Positions 1 through 8,713 of a stretch of 64,000 bases of DNA are shown piece by piece (within the stretch, counting starts at the first letter, position 1; the number at the start of each line of letters is the position of its first letter). The notes beneath the pieces are model-generated. The model did no database searches and was not told the DNA's origin. It was given only the letters and a program-made list of their open reading frames with translations. This stretch comes from JAUWCL01 sp964599375 (GTDB taxonomy: Bacteria; Krumholzibacteriota; Krumholzibacteriia; Krumholzibacteriales; Krumholzibacteriaceae): contig CAZREW010000002.1 of assembly GCA_964599375.1 (NCBI GenBank), positions 186,001-250,000 of the forward strand, written 5' to 3'. The position numbers were made by a program, and so were the translations under genes.

Positions 1-1404
1 TCTTCCGGGTGAGTACCTCCTTGTTCTCGTCCTTCCATCCCTCGCCCGGCACTATCCGGAATGTCACCCCCGAACGGTCGCGCTGCTCGACCTGGAACCT
101 GTCGATTCCCGGCACCGACCTCGAGAGCCAGGTCCAGAAGAAGCCCCCGACCTTCTTCCCTCCCGGGGTCACGATCGAGTCGAACGAGCGTCCCTCGATG
201 CGGTCGAGCAGAGGCAGCCCCCTCCCGCAGGGGCATCTCCTCTCCGTCGGCATCGCGAGGTCTCCTGTCCTGTACCGTATGAAGGGCATATAAAGGTTCG
301 ACAGGTCGGTGACGACCAGCTCGCCGATCTCGCCGCTCTGCGCAGCGCGTCCGCTCTCGTGTATCACCTCGACATGCGAGAGGTCGCTGTATACATGCAG
401 CCCCTTGTGCTCCGCGCACTCGTGCGCCACCGCCGAGAGCTCCCTGGTCCCGTAGCGGTCGAACACGTCGGCCTGGAAGGCCTCCTCTATCGTCTCCCTC
501 TGGTGGGGATAGAGCCTCTCCCCCCCGCTGACGACAGCTTTGGGGACGGGGAGGACGATCCCCTCCTCCCTGCAGAACTCGCAGAGCACCGTCAGCGCCG
601 AAGGATAACCGGTTATGACCGACGGCCTGAAGCGCCTCAGCTTCGCCGCGTCCCCGCGCAGCGCTTCCGGCGACATCTCGAAGGAGGAGAGCGTCATGAT
701 GTTGTTGAAGAAGTTTTTCATGCCCGCCGATATCCGCTCCCTCAGCGGCCTGTCGAGATGGAACCCCCAGAGCACAGCCTGCCTGCAGCCGATGTCGAAT
801 CCGGTCCAGCGGTATCCGCGCAGCACGGCCGCTTTTCGGACCTGCGCGGCGGCCGAGTCGCACCAGAAATGAAGGGGCTCGCCTGTCGACCCTCCTGTGC
901 TCGACGGGTACCCCTTTCGAAGCGGGTCCCTCGATATCATCCGCCTCTTCTCCCTGCGGATTATCTCCTTTGTGAGAAACGGNNNNNNNNNNNNNNNNNN
1001 NNNNNNNNNNNNNNNNNNNNNNNNNNNNNNNNNNNNNNNNNNNNNNNNNNNNNNNNNNNNNNNNNNNNNNNNNNNNNNNNNNCCCTCGATATCATCCGCC
1101 TCTTCTCCCTGCGGATTATCTCCTTTGTGAGAAACGGTATCCGGACAATGTCGGCAGGCTTTTCGAAGGAGCCCGGATCGATGCCCTCGCGCTCGAAGAG
1201 GTCCCTGTAATACGGCACGTGGCGCCCCGCCGCGCCGAGGAGAACGGACAGCTTGCGCCACTTGATGTCCTCTATCTCGTCCGGGGGCAGGAACTGGTTG
1301 TGCTCGAGCTCGTCGAGGATATCGAGGACTCTGTCCTTCCTGAACCCCCTGTAGACGGGGTACAGTATATTCCTGACTACCGGCTCCGGGACTATCGGGA
1401 ACAT
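1..1404 (-). CDS. Phenylacetate-CoA ligase/CapK-family adenylate-forming enzyme (partial, interrupted by assembly gap)
   Basis: Likely activates a carboxylic acid as an acyl-AMP, as in the PaaK/CapK branch of the AMP-binding superfamily; the substrate cannot be told. The ATG at 1404 has AGGAG about 12 bases upstream and opens MFPIVPEPVVRN. The N-terminal part contains HVPYYRDLF and IPFLTKEIIRREK. On the other side of the N gap the protein resumes in another frame with the Ser/Thr/Gly nucleotide loop SSTGGSTGEP, then VVSGGERL, FDRYGTRELSAVAHEC, YMPFIRYRTGDLA and a CPCG pair, all in the order expected of the family. Removing one copy of the 55-base duplicate and the Ns restores one frame, giving about 416 residues before the window edge. 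The C-terminal end lies outside the window. Related enzymes often sit in capsule or exopolysaccharide clusters, but no such neighbours are visible here. Confidence 0.85.
928..1137. other. Scaffold gap: 100 N flanked by identical 55-base sequences
   Basis: Positions 983-1082 are exactly 100 N. The 55 bases before (928-982) and the 55 after (1083-1137) are identical. This is what results when two contigs that overlap by one assembler k-mer are joined with a default-size gap. The real sequence probably contains the 55 bases once and no gap. As drawn, the extra 155 bases break the reading frame of the CapK-like gene. Confidence 0.9.
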
Positions 1405-1598
1405 CGGTCTTTGCAGCTCCTGGTCAAGGCGCCGTATATTAAGGATCGTCTTTCACAAGTAACACTATGATGCGGAAGGTATTCTAATTTATTGAACCCC
1501 GCAGTCCAAACCGTATTTTTCCGGAGAGGACATATTCACACCATCTGAGTGTACCCGCCGGAAACGAACCCAGAACCAGAAAGACTATACGATAAACG

Positions 1599-1628
1599 GG
1601 AAGGGCCGGATAAATCACCGGCCCTTCC
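1599..1628 (-). terminator. Rho-independent-type hairpin downstream of the beta-helix gene
   Basis: Perfect 11-bp stem (GGAAGGGCCGG at 1599-1609, its complement at 1618-1628) with an 8-base loop. It lies 29 bases beyond the stop of the minus-strand beta-helix gene. The T-tract on the minus strand is weak. The rest of 1405-1656 shows no gene. Confidence 0.6.
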
Positions 1629-1656
1629 TGTTACAAATCTCCCCTTCGATATTCCA

Positions 1657-2657
1657 TCAATCGGTATTATTAAGAACCTTTATTCTGCTCCATGAGCTTT
1701 TTTGCGTACCGACGTTACACCCAATTGAAAAGTATCCCATTCTGATTGCGTTACAGATATCCGGGACATTAATCTCGGCACAGGGCGATCCACTTTGAAG
1801 ATAGTAATTCCCCGTGCCATATTCTCCGCAGAACAATGGATCCACCGAGATGTTCCCATCAACCCCAGTGCGATCCAGAAGGCCATAGTAATTTTGAGAA
1901 TCATTGCTCCAGACATCATTGCATGAAAACACTACACATGAATCAGGAGTCGTAGATGCCACTCCCCCCCTTGAGGGCTATCATTATGTACGATGATATT
2001 GTGTTCTATAATCGGATGTGAGTCCAATCGAATATGAATACCCCCACCAATAACATCCGCGTAATTATTAGAGATGGTATTGTTACGAATGATCGGTGAA
2101 CAGTTCTGCATATGGATCCCACCACCCACCCATGCTTCATTGAGGTATATCAAGTTATTTTCAATCGTGGGACTCGGTTCATCCATGACGCAAATACCTG
2201 CCCCATTTGCGCACCAGTTTCCAGTTATAATATTGTTCCTGATTATTACATTAGATCTTAGTATTGAAATCGCTCCACCACATTCATCAAAGCCACCAGA
2301 AGCTCCTGTAATGGTGAATCCGTCTACACAACAAAGGGATATGTTGTCCCTAATTTGAATAACCCTGTGTTCCTCTAATCCAGGCAACCCCAAGTGTATG
2401 ATTATTGTTGTTTCTGGTCCTTCTTCACTTATCAAGAACACGGATTTAGAAGACATATAGATGGTGGTTTCATAATACGTTCCCGAGGATACAAGAACAG
2501 TGTCACCGGAGGATGCCAGAAATACCGCCATCTCTATTGATTCCGTATCTCCACTGCCGTCCTTGGCTACGTGCCAAGTAGTCGCAGATGCACTGCCATT
2601 AAGGCAAAATGATGATAATATAAACAGGAATAATAAATGACGTATATGGTTAAACAT
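1657..2657 (-). pseudogene. Secreted parallel beta-helix protein, frameshifted at a poly-G run
   Basis: The N-terminal part (ATG at 2657) has a signal peptide (residues 1 to about 25, ending NGSASA) followed by right-handed beta-helix repeats of the pectate-lyase/NosD type: GGGIHMQNCSPIIRNNTIS, GGGIHIRLDSHPIIEHNII and similar Asn-rich coils. That frame ends in nonsense after SPQGG. The next frame continues immediately with a sensible beta-helix tail (ASTTPDSCVVFSCNDVW, then a DPLF/GYF segment) to the stop at 1657. The switch is at a run of seven G (minus strand; 1964-1970). Eight G would give one continuous protein of about 333 residues. The region is clearly more AT-rich than its neighbours and lies next to a transposase remnant, suggesting recent acquisition. 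Probably an extracellular carbohydrate-binding or adhesive protein. Confidence 0.75.
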
Positions 2658-2710
2658 ACCGTTTCACCCTCCCTGAACATGCATTGTATTGAATTCCCCT
2701 TGTTTATAGA

Positions 2711-2737
2711 CTGGACTTCCCCTAGTTTCGTAGACAC
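2711..2737 (-). repeat. Possible right terminal inverted repeat of a degraded IS3-family element
   Basis: Immediately after the transposase stop, the minus strand reads GGTGTCTACGAAACTAGGGG then AAGTCCA. From memory this resembles the right end of many IS3-family elements. No matching left end was found up to 3117. Confidence 0.35.
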
Positions 2738-2881
2738 CTAAAGGTCATAACTAGAGGCATGTTCAAACGCCTCAGGACTGACTCCACCGACATAGCTATG
2801 TCGGCGCTTTGGATTAAAATACAACCCGATGTAGTTAAACAATTCTGCTCTGGCATCTTTCTTGAACCGATAGACTGGCTC
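2738..2881 (-). pseudogene. IS3-family transposase (OrfB) C-terminal remnant
   Basis: The last 47 residues of this frame (EPVYRFKKDARAELF, NYIGLYFNPKRRHSYVGG, VSPEAFEHA) match the end of the rve integrase domain in IS3-family OrfB, where the [Y/F]-N-x-x-R-R-H-S segment and a final SPxxFE are standard. The DDE catalytic residues and everything upstream are missing. The frame can be read back to 3067, but residues upstream of EPVYRF (for example WMAGGVPASSTGKSDQ) do not look like transposase and I do not recognise them. This is a truncated, inactive copy marking past insertion and decay next to the AT-rich beta-helix gene. Confidence 0.75.
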
Positions 2882-3117
2882 TTGAGACTCCTGGCTTGCC
2901 GGGCCGGCGGCAAGCACCTGATCCGATTTCCCTGTTGACGAAGCCGGCACTCCTCCTGCCATCCAGTCCGGATTATCCTTGATGTTCACACTGTTACAGT
3001 CGTTGTAGTGCTTTCCGTTTGGCACCCGCTTTGCAATAAACCTCCGCGGCACAATGTAATTTAACAAGTTAGCAGCTTATTGCGCACAGACCGGCAATTT
3101 TACAGTCAGGAGGCGGC

Positions 3118-4275
3118 ATGTCACAGTTCATGGAAGTCCTTGAGTGGTTCGACCAGACAGGCGAAGAGATAGTCCACAGGATACCCCCGGAGGGGTCGGC
3201 GGAGATAAAGATGGGCGCCCAGCTCATCGTGCGCGACAACCAGTCGAGCGTCTTCTTCAAGGACGGCAAGGGGCTCGATGTCTTCGGCGCGGGGCGCCAC
3301 ACGCTCACGACGAAGAACCTCCCGATACTCACCAAGGTCCTCTCGCTCCCCTGGGGCTTCAAGTCGCCCTTCAGGGCCGAGGTCTATTTCGTCAACATGA
3401 AGATGTTCCTCAACCAGAAATGGGGGACAAAGGATCCCGTCGCATTCAAGGACAGCAAGCTCGGCCTGGTCAGGCTTCGCGCATTCGGCATCTACACCTT
3501 CAGGATCACCCAGCCGGTGCTCTTCATCAACACGGTCGTCGGGACGCAGGGCGTCTACACGAGCGAGATGATCGGCGACTACCTGCGCGACGTGGTGGTC
3601 GCTAGGATAAACGACCTCTTCGGCGAGAAGCTCGACACGATCTTCGATCTCCCGCAGTACTACGACGAGCTCGCCGTCGAGATCAAGGAAAGGCTCGTAA
3701 ACGATTTCTCAAAGTACGGGATGGAGCTGACCGACTTCTTCATCAACTCGATAACGCCGCCGCCCGAGGTCCAGAAGATGATAGACGAGCGCAGCGGGCT
3801 CGAGGCGGTCGGCAACCTCGACGAGTTCTTCAAGTTCAAGGCCGCAAAGGCGATGGGCGACGCAGCCTCGTCGAGCGGCGGCGGAGGCGGAGCTGGAGCG
3901 GCCGCGGCCGGCGGGATGGGAGTCGGCGTCGGGGCTGGCCTCGGGATGATGATACCCGGCATGCTCGCCCAGAGCGTGAGCAGGCCGTCGGGCGGGGCAA
4001 TCGGCACGATCGAGATGCTCCGCTGCCCGAAGTGCCATAACAATGTCGCGCCCGATTCGAAGTTCTGCAACAACTGCGGGACCCACATAGTAGTGATGAA
4101 CCGCTGCCAGGACTGCGGGACCGAGCTTCCCGCCGAGGCGAAGTTCTGCTCGAGCTGCGGGCACCGGATAGACTCCGGCCCGTCATGCCCTCACTGCGGA
4201 GCGAAGCTCCCTCATGGTACGAAATTCTGCACGAGCTGCGGCGAAAGGCTGGAGAGCGAGGACGATGCAGGTTAA
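3118..4275 (+). CDS. SPFH-domain protein with three C-terminal zinc ribbons (YdjI-like)
   Basis: 385 residues; AGGAGG lies 5 bases before the ATG. Residues about 20-230 form an SPFH/band-7 domain of the virion-core-like YdjI type (GAQLIVRDNQSSVFFKDGK near the start; YGMELTDFFINSITPP near the end). A Gly/Ala-rich linker follows (about 252-290). Then come three tandem CxxC...CxxC ribbons, CPKC/CNNC, CQDC/CSSC and CPHC/CTSC. There is no signal peptide or membrane helix, so membrane association would be peripheral. It is the first of four overlapping genes, three more of which carry zinc ribbons. In Bacillus subtilis, YdjI is encoded with a zinc-ribbon protein (YdjG) and YdjH beside a PspA homologue and is implicated in membrane-stress protection. 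A similar role is inferred; no PspA gene is visible here. Confidence 0.85.
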   Translation: MSQFMEVLEWFDQTGEEIVHRIPPEGSAEIKMGAQLIVRDNQSSVFFKDGKGLDVFGAGRHTLTTKNLPILTKVLSLPWGFKSPFRAEVYFVNMKMFLNQKWGTKDPVAFKDSKLGLVRLRAFGIYTFRITQPVLFINTVVGTQGVYTSEMIGDYLRDVVVARINDLFGEKLDTIFDLPQYYDELAVEIKERLVNDFSKYGMELTDFFINSITPPPEVQKMIDERSGLEAVGNLDEFFKFKAAKAMGDAASSSGGGGGAGAAAAGGMGVGVGAGLGMMIPGMLAQSVSRPSGGAIGTIEMLRCPKCHNNVAPDSKFCNNCGTHIVVMNRCQDCGTELPAEAKFCSSCGHRIDSGPSCPHCGAKLPHGTKFCTSCGERLESEDDAG

Positions 4276-4978
4276 TTGCCGCCTCTGCGGGGGCGAGAAC
4301 AGCATACACCCGGGGCAGGAGATGCTCTTCTGCTCATACTGCGGGTCCGCCCTCGCGATAGAGGAGGACAGGGGGCCCGAGCGCCTCATACTGCCTCACG
4401 ATCGCAGCGACCGGCACGCCGAAGAGGCGCTCCGGTCGTTTCTCGCGGCGAGGAGCCTCGCGTCGCCGAAGGATATCAGGCTCGAGTTCGCATACGTCCC
4501 CTACACGATGCTCGAGGATGACCGAGGGCACCTCTTCGGCCAGCCCGGAAAGGGCGTGTGGCCCGAGGCCGGCCCGCTCACCGTCCCTCCCGCCGGTAGC
4601 TACCGATTCTTCGACGAGCCGCTCGCCGGCGGCGAGAAGGTCATCCCTCTCGACGAGGACCCGGAGACGCTGGCCCTCGCGGCACGCGTCCTCTTTCTGC
4701 CTCTCTACCGGGTCAGGTACAGGGCGGCCGGGAAGAAATACCGAGCGCTGATAATGGGCGAGAGCTATTACGTGTTCGCCGACGTACTGCCCCCTGAGCG
4801 ACCCGCTCCGTTCAGCGCGGCTAACATCATCGCGGCGGCCTCGATGGCTGTCGCGTATCTCTTTATCGGGCAGCTCGGCCATTCAGCCGCCGCAAGGATA
4901 CTCGTGATAATGGCGTCGGCGCTGATCGGCTGGGGAGCGTTCACCCTCAAGGCAAGGATAGCGGACAGAAGTGACTGA
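4265..4978 (+). CDS. Zinc-ribbon membrane protein, second gene of SPFH operon
   Basis: 237 residues. The ATG at 4265 overlaps the SPFH gene's end (ATGCAGGTTAA), arguing for translational coupling; an upstream in-frame ATG lies inside the SPFH gene and is not preferred. The N-terminus is a four-Cys ribbon (C5, C8, C23, C26), followed by about 160 soluble residues with no recognised fold. Two C-terminal hydrophobic segments (about 185-203 and 208-226) probably form a membrane hairpin. The layout resembles zinc-ribbon proteins encoded with YdjI-type SPFH proteins. Function unknown. It ends in an 8-base overlap with the next gene. Confidence 0.75.
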   Translation: MQVNCRLCGGENSIHPGQEMLFCSYCGSALAIEEDRGPERLILPHDRSDRHAEEALRSFLAARSLASPKDIRLEFAYVPYTMLEDDRGHLFGQPGKGVWPEAGPLTVPPAGSYRFFDEPLAGGEKVIPLDEDPETLALAARVLFLPLYRVRYRAAGKKYRALIMGESYYVFADVLPPERPAPFSAANIIAAASMAVAYLFIGQLGHSAAARILVIMASALIGWGAFTLKARIADRSD

Positions 4979-6008
4979 GACCCTCGATAAGGCCAGGGCG
5001 GAAGCAGCCGCTCAGGACGTGCCTCACGAGGCCCCCGCCTCGGCCGAGACGTTCGGCGTGAGCTGCAGCGCGTGCGGAGGGTCGCTGAGAGTACACGAGG
5101 GCGAAAGGAGCATCCGCTGCGAATACTGCGGAGCCGCCCTGCTCGTCACCCGCCCCAGGGGGGTCCGCGGATACATACTCGACCCGAGCATCAGCGAGGG
5201 CAAGGCGAGGCTAGCCGCCCTGAAGCACCTCTCAGAGGAGACGGGCGGCAGGATAAAGGCTAGGCACGCCTCGATCATAGACCTGCGGATGATAAATGTG
5301 CCCTTCTGGAGGATGAGCGGGATGATGGCCGGGTGGATGAGCGGCGACGAGGTCATAAGGTACCAGATAGAGGTCCCGGTCCCCGGTCCCGAGGGGACGA
5401 AGATGGTCAAGCGTACCCAGGAGGAGAAGCGGCCCTTCTCGGAGCTGACCTTCAAGCGTATAGAATGGTCCACTCCGGCCTGTTCGCTCAGGGACCTCGG
5501 CCTGCAGGGGATCTCGCTGAGGACGCAGATGCTGCAGTGGAACGTCTTCGAGCACGAGATGCAGGACAGGCTGAACATCGCGCTGCCTCTGAAGACGGCC
5601 GCGCAGGCGCAGAGCGACGGGTACAGCTACATGACCACGCTGGCCGCGCCTGCAGGCGCGCTGGTCAAGGCGAGCAGGTTCGAGCTCTTTGGCAACAGGC
5701 TCTCGATATACTACTACCCCGTATACGTACTGCGGTACCGCCACGCGGGCCGCATCTACTCGATCACTATCGACGGGAACAACGGAAGCGTGATACGGGG
5801 GGACGTGCCGACCTGGCGGAAGATAACTGCAAGGTCCTTCTTCCTCGTCCCGGCCTTCGCGGCGATCCTCGCGGGGATCTGGTGGCCCCTTCTGATCATC
5901 GCGGCCGCGGCGACGTATATCTACGACGTCGCGCAGTCGGGCACGATCCTGCCGCCAGTCCGCTGGGCGAGAGAGAGGCTCGAGAGATGGTTCGGAGGGA
6001 GGCTATGA
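4971..6008 (+). CDS. Zinc-ribbon membrane protein, third gene of SPFH operon
   Basis: 345 residues from GTG at 4971, overlapping the preceding stop (GTGACTGA). After a disordered Ala/Glu-rich N-terminus comes a ribbon (C32, C35, C50, C53). It is followed by a large soluble domain containing VPFWRMSG, LPLKTAAQAQ and a YYPVYVLRYRHAGRIYSITI segment that parallels the LPLYRVRYRAAGKKYRAL stretch of the preceding protein. This suggests the two are diverged paralogues. One hydrophobic stretch near 297-320 (FFLVPAFAAILAGIWWPLLI) is long enough for one or two membrane passes. Function unknown; an envelope-associated partner of the SPFH protein is inferred from operon structure. Confidence 0.75.
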   Translation: MTETLDKARAEAAAQDVPHEAPASAETFGVSCSACGGSLRVHEGERSIRCEYCGAALLVTRPRGVRGYILDPSISEGKARLAALKHLSEETGGRIKARHASIIDLRMINVPFWRMSGMMAGWMSGDEVIRYQIEVPVPGPEGTKMVKRTQEEKRPFSELTFKRIEWSTPACSLRDLGLQGISLRTQMLQWNVFEHEMQDRLNIALPLKTAAQAQSDGYSYMTTLAAPAGALVKASRFELFGNRLSIYYYPVYVLRYRHAGRIYSITIDGNNGSVIRGDVPTWRKITARSFFLVPAFAAILAGIWWPLLIIAAAATYIYDVAQSGTILPPVRWARERLERWFGGRL

Positions 6009-6838
6009 GCGACGGCGTCATAACGGTACAGCGCCTCCAGTGCGGCCACTGCGGCGGCGAGCTCCCCGTTATGGGCAGGTACGTCACCTTCCAGTGCAGG
6101 ACCTGCTTCCGCCGCTGCGTCCTGACCGACGACGGACTCGCTCCCATCAGCGTCTACAGGGCTTCGCCGCCCGAAGAGCGCGAGGGAAAGATCGTCTACC
6201 TGCCGTTCTGGGTCCTCACCGCCGATATCGACGCCCTGAGAAAGAAAGTGGCCTCCGTGATGGCGGGCCTTGCCGAGATATCCCAGAAGATAGCTACGGC
6301 GAAGATAGAGCGGGAGACGTCCGCCCCGGACTGGATGACCGAGTTGGGTATGAACATGATGGGGGTAAGCAGTGAGGAAGCCCGCCGGCCGGCCGTGATC
6401 GACCACTCCAGCCTCACCAAGCGTCTGCCCTCTCGGGCCGAGCTCGAGCACATACTGGGGCGGATGGAATCCGCCGGCCGCTGGCACATCTACATCCCCG
6501 CCTTCTGGACGGCGAACACGCGGGCCTACCTCCAGATCGGAAAGATGATGACCCGCTCCCAGCCCGTCTTCCACGCCGAGCTGTTCGACGACCCCGACAA
6601 GCCGGTCATGTGCGCGCTTGGGCCTCAGGACGCCGCGCGGCTCGTAGACTATATATTCTTCGCCACGCTGCCCGGCTCGATCCAGACCTGCCCCGACTTC
6701 ATGAAGGAGCTCAGCCTCGAGACGGGGAAACCTGTCCTGATCGAGTTCCCCTTCCTCGAGAGCCCCGGCTCGCTCGAGAGCCTCGTGGGCGGATTCCACA
6801 TCCAGTCGCAGATGGTCGGAACCGACAGCCTGGAATAA
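6005..6838 (+). CDS. Soluble zinc-ribbon protein, fourth gene of SPFH operon
   Basis: 277 residues. The ATG overlaps the previous stop (ATGA) and has GGAGG about 7 bases upstream. A ribbon with C13, C16, C31 and C34 is followed by a domain with IVYLPFWVL, which matches the VPFW/LPLY element of the two genes upstream, and IYIPAFWTAN. There is no membrane segment, unlike those two. The three ribbon proteins look like a duplicated family that kept the ribbon and the YLPFW-type strand but diverged in membrane attachment. Last gene of the operon; the following phosphatase starts 52 bases later. Confidence 0.7.
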   Translation: MSDGVITVQRLQCGHCGGELPVMGRYVTFQCRTCFRRCVLTDDGLAPISVYRASPPEEREGKIVYLPFWVLTADIDALRKKVASVMAGLAEISQKIATAKIERETSAPDWMTELGMNMMGVSSEEARRPAVIDHSSLTKRLPSRAELEHILGRMESAGRWHIYIPAFWTANTRAYLQIGKMMTRSQPVFHAELFDDPDKPVMCALGPQDAARLVDYIFFATLPGSIQTCPDFMKELSLETGKPVLIEFPFLESPGSLESLVGGFHIQSQMVGTDSLE

Positions 6839-6890
6839 GCATCCAGATACAATCTTGCCAGCCCCGCGCCGATGCTGTAGATTGCCCGCT

Positions 6891-7697
6891 ATGAACAGCC
6901 GAATAGTAATATGGCCCGGGCTCCTCCTGCTTGCCGCCCTCCTTTGCGCTTCTCCGTCGGCCGCCTCGATCGAGGATTCGACGGCCGTATCGCACGCTTC
7001 AGTGCACGCAGCGCTGACCGCGGGCGACAGTCCGGAAAAGCCGTTTGTCGCCCCTCCCACCCCCGACGAGAGATCGCTCGAGGTAAGGGCGTTCAGGCTG
7101 CTGAACGGAAAAGCCGCAAACCCCGTCTTCGATGTGATCATGCCGATAGTGACCGATTTCAGGCGGAGCCGCGTCGTGCTCATCCTAGTATGGGCGGTGC
7201 TCGTTATATTCGGGGGGAACAGGGGCAGGTGGGCGGCGCTGATGCTGATCCCTCTCGTTGCTGCGACAGACCAGCTCTCCGCCTCGGTCCTCAAGCCGCT
7301 CGTAGGGCGCCTGAGGCCGTGCGAGGTGCTCGGCGGCGTCCATCTCTGGTACGGGCCCGAGGGGTGGATAACGACCCCCGCCGAGGTGATCCGCAGCTAC
7401 AAGTCGTCCTTCTCTTTCCCGTCGAGCCACGCGACTAACATCACCGGGGCGATGCTCTTTCTCGGCCTCGTCTTCCGCAGGACGCTCTGGCCGCTCCTCT
7501 TCGTGGCGCTGCTGGTCTCGTACTCGAGGGTCTACACCGGCGTGCACTGGACATCAGACGTGATCGGGGGGATGGCCATAGGGGCTCTGCTTGGCTGGCT
7601 GGCCTGGTATGCGTTCAGGAGGCTCTACATCGACCACGTCGAGTCAGACGATAAGGACGGGGCAGACCGCCTTCTGGATTACCCGGGCAGTGGTTGA
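6891..7697 (+). CDS. PAP2-family membrane phosphatase
   Basis: 268 residues with a signal peptide or first helix at 1-25. All three PAP2 signatures are present: KPLVGRLRP (135-143), SFPSSHA with His180, and SRVYTGVHWTSD (Arg213, His219, Asp223). Several hydrophobic segments place the active site at the outer face of the membrane. Family members dephosphorylate lipid phosphates such as undecaprenyl pyrophosphate or phosphatidylglycerophosphate; the exact substrate is not decidable. The start is chosen because the signal peptide begins there, although the ribosome binding site is poor. Its last 54 bases overlap the 3' end of the convergent universal stress protein gene. Confidence 0.85.
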   Translation: MNSRIVIWPGLLLLAALLCASPSAASIEDSTAVSHASVHAALTAGDSPEKPFVAPPTPDERSLEVRAFRLLNGKAANPVFDVIMPIVTDFRRSRVVLILVWAVLVIFGGNRGRWAALMLIPLVAATDQLSASVLKPLVGRLRPCEVLGGVHLWYGPEGWITTPAEVIRSYKSSFSFPSSHATNITGAMLFLGLVFRRTLWPLLFVALLVSYSRVYTGVHWTSDVIGGMAIGALLGWLAWYAFRRLYIDHVESDDKDGADRLLDYPGSG

Positions 7698-8555
7698 TCC
7701 GAACAGGAAAGTCCCCACCCCGTGTGACCCGGCCGCCCCCATGATTATAAGATCGATCTTCTCTTCCTCGGCGGTCTCGCGTATGCGATCGACGGCCCTG
7801 CCTTCCCTGACCAGATACTTCACGTCGAAGCCTTCGAGGTGCCGGCCGAGCTCTTCTCTTAACTTCTCCTCGACCCTCTTGTTGAGATCGGGGTCGAGCT
7901 GCAGTATAGAGGTGACCCCCGCAGTGTAATAGACCGGCGGTATCTCGACGTCGACGGCATGAAGGACAAGGATCTCGGCCTCTCCCATCGCGCCGATCGA
8001 GCGGAGCATACCGACCGGCTTGAGGGACTCTTCGGAGAAGTCGTAGGGGAACAGGATCTTCCTGATGTGCGCCTCATGCGTCTCGGGGTCGACGAACTCG
8101 TGCTCGGTCTGCTTTACGACAAGGACGGGGCACGGCGAGTACCTGATGACGTTCTCTGTGACGCTCCCGAGAAGGACGTGCTTGAAGCCGCTTCGCCCGT
8201 GGGTCGACATGCAGATCAGCCCGATGTCCCCCTCCTGCTCAATGAACTCGAGGATCGCGGCATGCGGGGAGATGCCCTGGACAAGCGCCTTTCGCACCTT
8301 GACCCCGGCATCGCCTGCCCGCTCGTAGCAGACCTGGAAGCGGTCATCGGCGCTCTTTGTGGCCTGCTCGCAGTAGGTCTGAAGATAGGGGAAATGATAG
8401 TCCGGGTCGTTCGGGTCGTTGTCATAGATCGTCACCGCGTGGAGCATGATGAGCTCCGCGTCGTATATCTTCGCCATCCTGATCGCGTAGGGCAGGGCAT
8501 GGTTGGAGAGATCGGAAAAATCGGTCGTGAAGAGCACTTTTCTTATATCGGACAT
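7644..8555 (-). CDS. Tandem universal stress protein (two UspA domains)
   Basis: 303 residues from ATG 8555, which has GGAGG 7 bases upstream; an in-frame ATG at 8585 lacks such a site. Two UspA domains are joined in one chain. The first (about 3-150) ends with the ATP-loop pattern STHGRSGFKHVLLGSV. The second (about 160-303) ends GAAGSHGVGTFLFGSTTARV. Both keep the G-x2-G-x9-G-S/T spacing typical of ATP-binding members. Cytoplasmic, role in stress survival inferred from the family. Convergent with and overlapping the PAP2 gene. Confidence 0.9.
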   Translation of the reverse strand: MSDIRKVLFTTDFSDLSNHALPYAIRMAKIYDAELIMLHAVTIYDNDPNDPDYHFPYLQTYCEQATKSADDRFQVCYERAGDAGVKVRKALVQGISPHAAILEFIEQEGDIGLICMSTHGRSGFKHVLLGSVTENVIRYSPCPVLVVKQTEHEFVDPETHEAHIRKILFPYDFSEESLKPVGMLRSIGAMGEAEILVLHAVDVEIPPVYYTAGVTSILQLDPDLNKRVEEKLREELGRHLEGFDVKYLVREGRAVDRIRETAEEEKIDLIIMGAAGSHGVGTFLFGSTTARVIQKAVCPVLIV

Positions 8556-8713
8556 ATCGGGCCTCCGCTGATCCTGAACGGTCATATCATGGATGAGTAT
8601 TCCGTGCCCCCGATGCTATCGGCCGGCGAGTACGGGTGTCAAGGCGATTCGGCCCGTTTTTGATTCACAATCCGGTTTAACTTCAACATCACACGGGACC
8701 GTAGCGATACCTG

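Noticed and set aside
1599..1628. Member of the GGTGCCTCCGGGGA-capped terminator family
   Set aside because: Shares only a GGGCCGG stem element and lacks the cap.
5921..7294. 457-codon minus-strand open frame opposite the zinc-ribbon operon
   Set aside because: Runs antisense to supported genes with conserved motifs; low-complexity composition typical of high-GC shadows.
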